Positions 14,514 through 16,854 of a DNA stretch of 16,854 bases are shown here, piece by piece; position 1 is the stretch's first letter, and every line of letters starts with the position of its first letter. Source of the stretch: Polaromonas sp. UBA5171 (GTDB taxonomy: Bacteria; Pseudomonadota; Gammaproteobacteria; Burkholderiales; Burkholderiaceae_C). Location: the NCBI GenBank assembly GCA_002413395.1, contig DHWX01000004.1, positions 23,193-40,046 of the forward strand, given 5' to 3'. The position numbers and the translations under genes are program-made. Under the pieces are notes generated by a model. The model was not told the origin of the DNA. It ran no database searches and saw only the letters and a list, made by a program, of their open reading frames with translations.

Positions 14514-14581
14514 AGCAGGCGCTGCGGGCCGTTGGTTTCTGAAAGATGTTTTCGCATGAAGTGGATTGTGAGGCCGGCGGC
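14477..14581. repeat. direct repeat copy B (truncated DUF1345 5' end), right edge of island
   Basis: This is the second copy of 9524-9628, same orientation and length, with an 81-bp identical core (14496-14576). On the minus strand it encodes the first residues of the DUF1345 protein (MRKHLSETNGPQRLLYGLLA, ATG at 14557), then breaks off into the 3' end of the helicase gene, so it is a dead gene start. The sequence to its right (14582-14609) leads into the 3' end of the kinase gene and is probably the original upstream flank of the DUF1345 gene. Confidence 0.93.
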
Positions 14582-14609
14582 GCTGCTCGCTTGTAATTTC
14601 GTACCGGCT

Positions 14610-16001
14610 TTAGGCACCAGCCTGGCCGGAAAATACCACCGTCACCGCAAGCCCGAGGCCACTGGGCGGCGTTGCTAGGCTGACCTGGGCGCCTGCCCCT
14701 GCAGCAAACTCGCGAACGATAGCCAGCCCGAGCCCACTGCCATCGGAGTCCTGGTCTTGAATGCGGTAAAAGCGCTCAAATACGCGCTCCCGCGATTCGG
14801 GCGCTATGCCCGGACCATTGTCTTCGACGGTCAGTATGGTTTTACCATCGCGCGAGGCCACGCGAACCGTCACAATGCCGCCGGGCTGGGTGTAGCGAAT
14901 GGCGTTGTCCACCAGGTTCATCACAATTTCCCTGAGCGCGACCGGCCTTGCCAACACACACGCTGAGGCAGCGCTGGTTTCAAAGCCCAGATCAATATTT
15001 TTCGCCTGCGCCGGCCCAACCAGGGTTTCAAACACCTCCCGAACGACCACGTCAAGGCTGTTGTGTGTCACCGTCTCCGGATCAGGCGCCGACGCCAGCG
15101 CTTTGGCTGCGGACAGTGTCAGCAACTGATTCACCAGCCGCACCGCCTGCTGCAACGTGCGCCGCAGCGCCGTCAACGATTCCGCCCGCCCCGACTCGTC
15201 GGTGGCCCGCATCGCATAGCTGACCTGCGCATTGAGAACGGCAAGTGGCGTGCGCAATTGATGGGCTGCGTTCTGGATGAAAATGCCTTGCGCGTCGACA
15301 TGCGCCTGCAGCCGCCTGATGTAATCGTTCAGCGAGTCCACCAGGGGCATCAGCTCAACCGGAATGCGCTCTGTTGCCATGGGCTGCAACGTGCCCGGTT
15401 CGCGCACGGTGACGGCGTTGCGCAAGCCAAGCAAGGGACGCAGCCCGCGGTGCAGGCCAAACACAATGAACACTGCGGCGAGCGCCAAAATCAGCAATTG
15501 CTGGCGCACCGAATGAAGCCACAGACTGTTGGCCAGTTGCCTGTGCCCATGCAGGGTTTGCGCCACCTCCACCATGACCGGTCTGACGCCCGGATCGCCG
15601 ATCACGGGCTGCAAAAACGCCACCACCCGCACTGGCGTTGCGTTCATCGAGGCATTGAAGAAATAGGGCGTTTCAGCCTGCAACGCCACCGGCGGCCTGG
15701 CCAGATTGGTATACCCCGACAACAGATGGCCGGCGCCGGTGGTGACCCGGTAATAAATCCGGTCGGGCTGGCTGGACTGGAACAGCTCCAGCGCCGCCGG
15801 TGGAATCTGGCTCTGGAACGAGCCGTCTTCAAACCGGATCTGCTCTGCGATGGTACGGGCCGAACCCAGCAGCAACTGGTCTTGCACCACCGAGGCGGTG
15901 TCCAGTGCATTGCGGTAGCTGATCCAGCCGTCGACCGCCACCGCGCTGGCCAGCGGCACCAGCACCCAGACCAGCAGCCGGATGCGCAGGCTATGACGCA
16001 T
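14610..16001 (-). CDS. tctE: TctE-type two-component sensor histidine kinase
   Basis: The 463-residue inner-membrane kinase has a first helix (about 7-24), a periplasmic sensor region of about 140 residues of the 2CSK_N type used by TctE, and a second helix (about 168-184). The cytoplasmic part has the H-box QNAAHQLRTPLAVL (His247), N-box MNLVDNAIRYT (Asn366), DNGPGIA (394-400) and GSGLGL (421-426). All catalytic motifs are present. It should autophosphorylate and pass phosphate to the response regulator whose gene overlaps its start by 11 bp. In relatives, TctDE controls uptake of tri- or dicarboxylates through tripartite tricarboxylate transporters; the ligand here is not known, and a QseC-type role is the alternative. 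Its 3' end lies 28 nt from the direct repeat. Confidence 0.88.
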   Translation of the reverse strand: MRHSLRIRLLVWVLVPLASAVAVDGWISYRNALDTASVVQDQLLLGSARTIAEQIRFEDGSFQSQIPPAALELFQSSQPDRIYYRVTTGAGHLLSGYTNLARPPVALQAETPYFFNASMNATPVRVVAFLQPVIGDPGVRPVMVEVAQTLHGHRQLANSLWLHSVRQQLLILALAAVFIVFGLHRGLRPLLGLRNAVTVREPGTLQPMATERIPVELMPLVDSLNDYIRRLQAHVDAQGIFIQNAAHQLRTPLAVLNAQVSYAMRATDESGRAESLTALRRTLQQAVRLVNQLLTLSAAKALASAPDPETVTHNSLDVVVREVFETLVGPAQAKNIDLGFETSAASACVLARPVALREIVMNLVDNAIRYTQPGGIVTVRVASRDGKTILTVEDNGPGIAPESRERVFERFYRIQDQDSDGSGLGLAIVREFAAGAGAQVSLATPPSGLGLAVTVVFSGQAGA

Positions 16002-16668
16002 CAGCCATTTCCCGCAGCAGATAGCCCAAGCCGCGCAGCGTCACGATGCTGACAACACTGTGCTCAAGTTTCTTTCGCACGCGGTGGACATAGATTTCGA
16101 TAGCATCAGGCGAGACCTCCTCATCCATGGAAAACAGGCTTTGCGCCAGCGCCTGCTTGGAAACGGTGACGCCAATTCGTGTGACCAGCACTTCCAGCAC
16201 CGCATGCTCGCGCGGGGTCAGCGCAAGCAGCTTGCCTGCCACTGAAAATTCGCGGGTGTTGGTGTTGTACTGCAGGTCACCACAAACAACCAACGGGTTG
16301 ACCAGCTTTGACGAGCGCCGCAGCAGCATGCGAATCCGCGCTTCGAGCTCTTCAACCTCGAATGGCTTGGCCATGTAGTCATCCGCGCCGTGGTCCAGCT
16401 CACTGACGCGGCTTTGTATCGAGTTGTTGGCTGTCAGGATCAATACTGGCGTACTGTCGTTGCGCGCGCGCAGGCGCTTGAGCACCTCCCTGCCATCCAG
16501 CTTTGGCAGCGCCAGATCCAGTATGACCAGACTGTAAGACTCGCTGCGCAGCGCAAAATCAGCGTCTGCACCGTTGTCAATCCAGTCCACGGTGTAGTGC
16601 CCCTTGCGCAGCGCACGACTGAGCCAGTCGGCCAGCACCTTGTTGTCTTCAACCAGCAAAATTCGCAT
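15991..16668 (-). CDS. tctD: OmpR/PhoB-family response regulator (TctD-type)
   Basis: The 225-residue protein has a receiver domain (1-115) with the acidic pair Glu7-Asp8, phosphoacceptor Asp51 in VILDLALPKLDGRE, Thr79 and Lys101. A C-terminal OmpR-type winged helix (about 130-220) follows, with LTPREHAVLEVLVTR and the recognition segment PDAIEIYVHRVRKKL. It is intact and of usual length. Its last codons overlap the kinase start by 11 bp, so the two are translated as a pair. It probably binds the divergent intergenic region 16669-16843 and controls the gene starting at the right edge as well as its own operon. The tctD name follows from the paired kinase; the receiver alone could not distinguish TctD from QseB-like regulators. 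Confidence 0.88.
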   Translation of the reverse strand: MRILLVEDNKVLADWLSRALRKGHYTVDWIDNGADADFALRSESYSLVILDLALPKLDGREVLKRLRARNDSTPVLILTANNSIQSRVSELDHGADDYMAKPFEVEELEARIRMLLRRSSKLVNPLVVCGDLQYNTNTREFSVAGKLLALTPREHAVLEVLVTRIGVTVSKQALAQSLFSMDEEVSPDAIEIYVHRVRKKLEHSVVSIVTLRGLGYLLREMADAS

Positions 16669-16784
16669 GCCGGAACCATACTACGGTCGGACAGTGCCCG
16701 CGCATCCATCTCTACCCCCGTACTTTCCCTAATCCCAAAAAACTGAAAGCGAACGGAAAGCTACGGCCTCTTACGCTACGCTCC

Positions 16785-16813
16785 ATCATTCGCAAGGAAG
16801 AATGATCCTTTTT
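16785..16813 (+). terminator. terminator/attenuator-like hairpin in the divergent promoter region
   Basis: ATCATTC (16785-16791), loop GCAAGGAA, GAATGAT (16800-16806) form a perfect 7-bp stem followed by CC and five Ts. It lies between tctD and a divergent start at 16844, so on the plus strand it could end transcripts or attenuate the edge gene. It could equally be a response-regulator operator. The stem is AU-rich and only 7 bp, so termination would be modest. Confidence 0.4.
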
Positions 16814-16843
16814 AACCTGCCCTCACCCCCAATAGGAGATGCT

Positions 16844-16854
16844 ATGGATGCCTC
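16844..16854 (+). CDS. start of a divergent gene, cut by the window edge
   Basis: AGGAG (16834-16838) stands 5 nt before ATG 16844, giving M-D-A and a partial codon. An overlapping ATG at 16848 in another frame, 9 nt from the same site, is an alternative. By position next to tctDE it may be a solute-binding protein, porin or transport gene controlled by TctD, but nothing in the few bases shows this. Confidence 0.4.

Noticed and set aside
15063..16052. Plus-strand frame of 329 codons opposite the kinase gene
   Set aside because: Antisense shadow rich in Arg, Gln and His; the kinase motifs are complete on the other strand.
1..16854. CRISPR array, tRNA or rRNA genes
   Set aside because: No regularly spaced repeats and no tRNA- or rRNA-like sequence were seen on either strand by eye.

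Overview
The window reads as chromosome of a GC-rich betaproteobacterium, most likely a Comamonadaceae member (Polaromonas/Rhodoferax/Acidovorax type). The grounds are the codon bias, the pgm-waaC-waaA arrangement, an Ada-AlkA fusion beside ogt, a TctDE-type two-component pair, and short dispersed repeats of the kind common in that family. This is judged by eye; no database search was possible.

Layout. (1) 1-1861 is a scrapyard: the 5' end of a PAS-domain sensor gene running off the left edge, a small transposase-like scrap on the minus strand, the 3' part of ubiD, a dispersed mini-repeat, and the frameshifted C-terminal end of an IS91-type transposase. Nothing here after the PAS gene looks functional. 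(2) 1862-5611, minus strand, is a lipopolysaccharide operon: phosphomannomutase/phosphoglucomutase, heptosyltransferase I (waaC), Kdo transferase (waaA). Spacing is tight, with an ATGA overlap between waaC and waaA. (3) 5747-8915, plus strand, is an alkylation-repair cluster: an Ada/AlkA fusion glycosylase, an O6-alkylguanine-DNA methyltransferase, and a translationally coupled EamA/DMT exporter. (4) 8945-9604, minus strand, is a DUF1345 membrane protein. (5) 9629-14476 is an accessory island between two 105-bp direct repeats made of the 5' end of the DUF1345 gene. It carries a badly decayed BPTD_3080-like restriction helicase/endonuclease and an apparently intact two-gene unit: an AAA ATPase with a C-terminal winged-helix-like region, then a UvrD-family helicase with an N-terminal RelE/ParE-like toxin fold. 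A set of four GTTCTA half-sites sits directly before the ATPase gene. (6) 14610-16668, minus strand, is a TctE/TctD-type sensor kinase and response regulator. A divergent gene starts at the right edge.

The most interesting part is the island. The direct repeats suggest that a segment was inserted at, or recombined into, the 5' end of the DUF1345 gene, which once lay directly downstream of the kinase gene. The ATPase and RelE-UvrD genes are a candidate defence or DNA-processing module with their own regulatory site. A second theme is small repeats that have become coding sequence: waaA and ogt each appear to contain an in-frame copy of a Comamonadaceae-type dispersed repeat.
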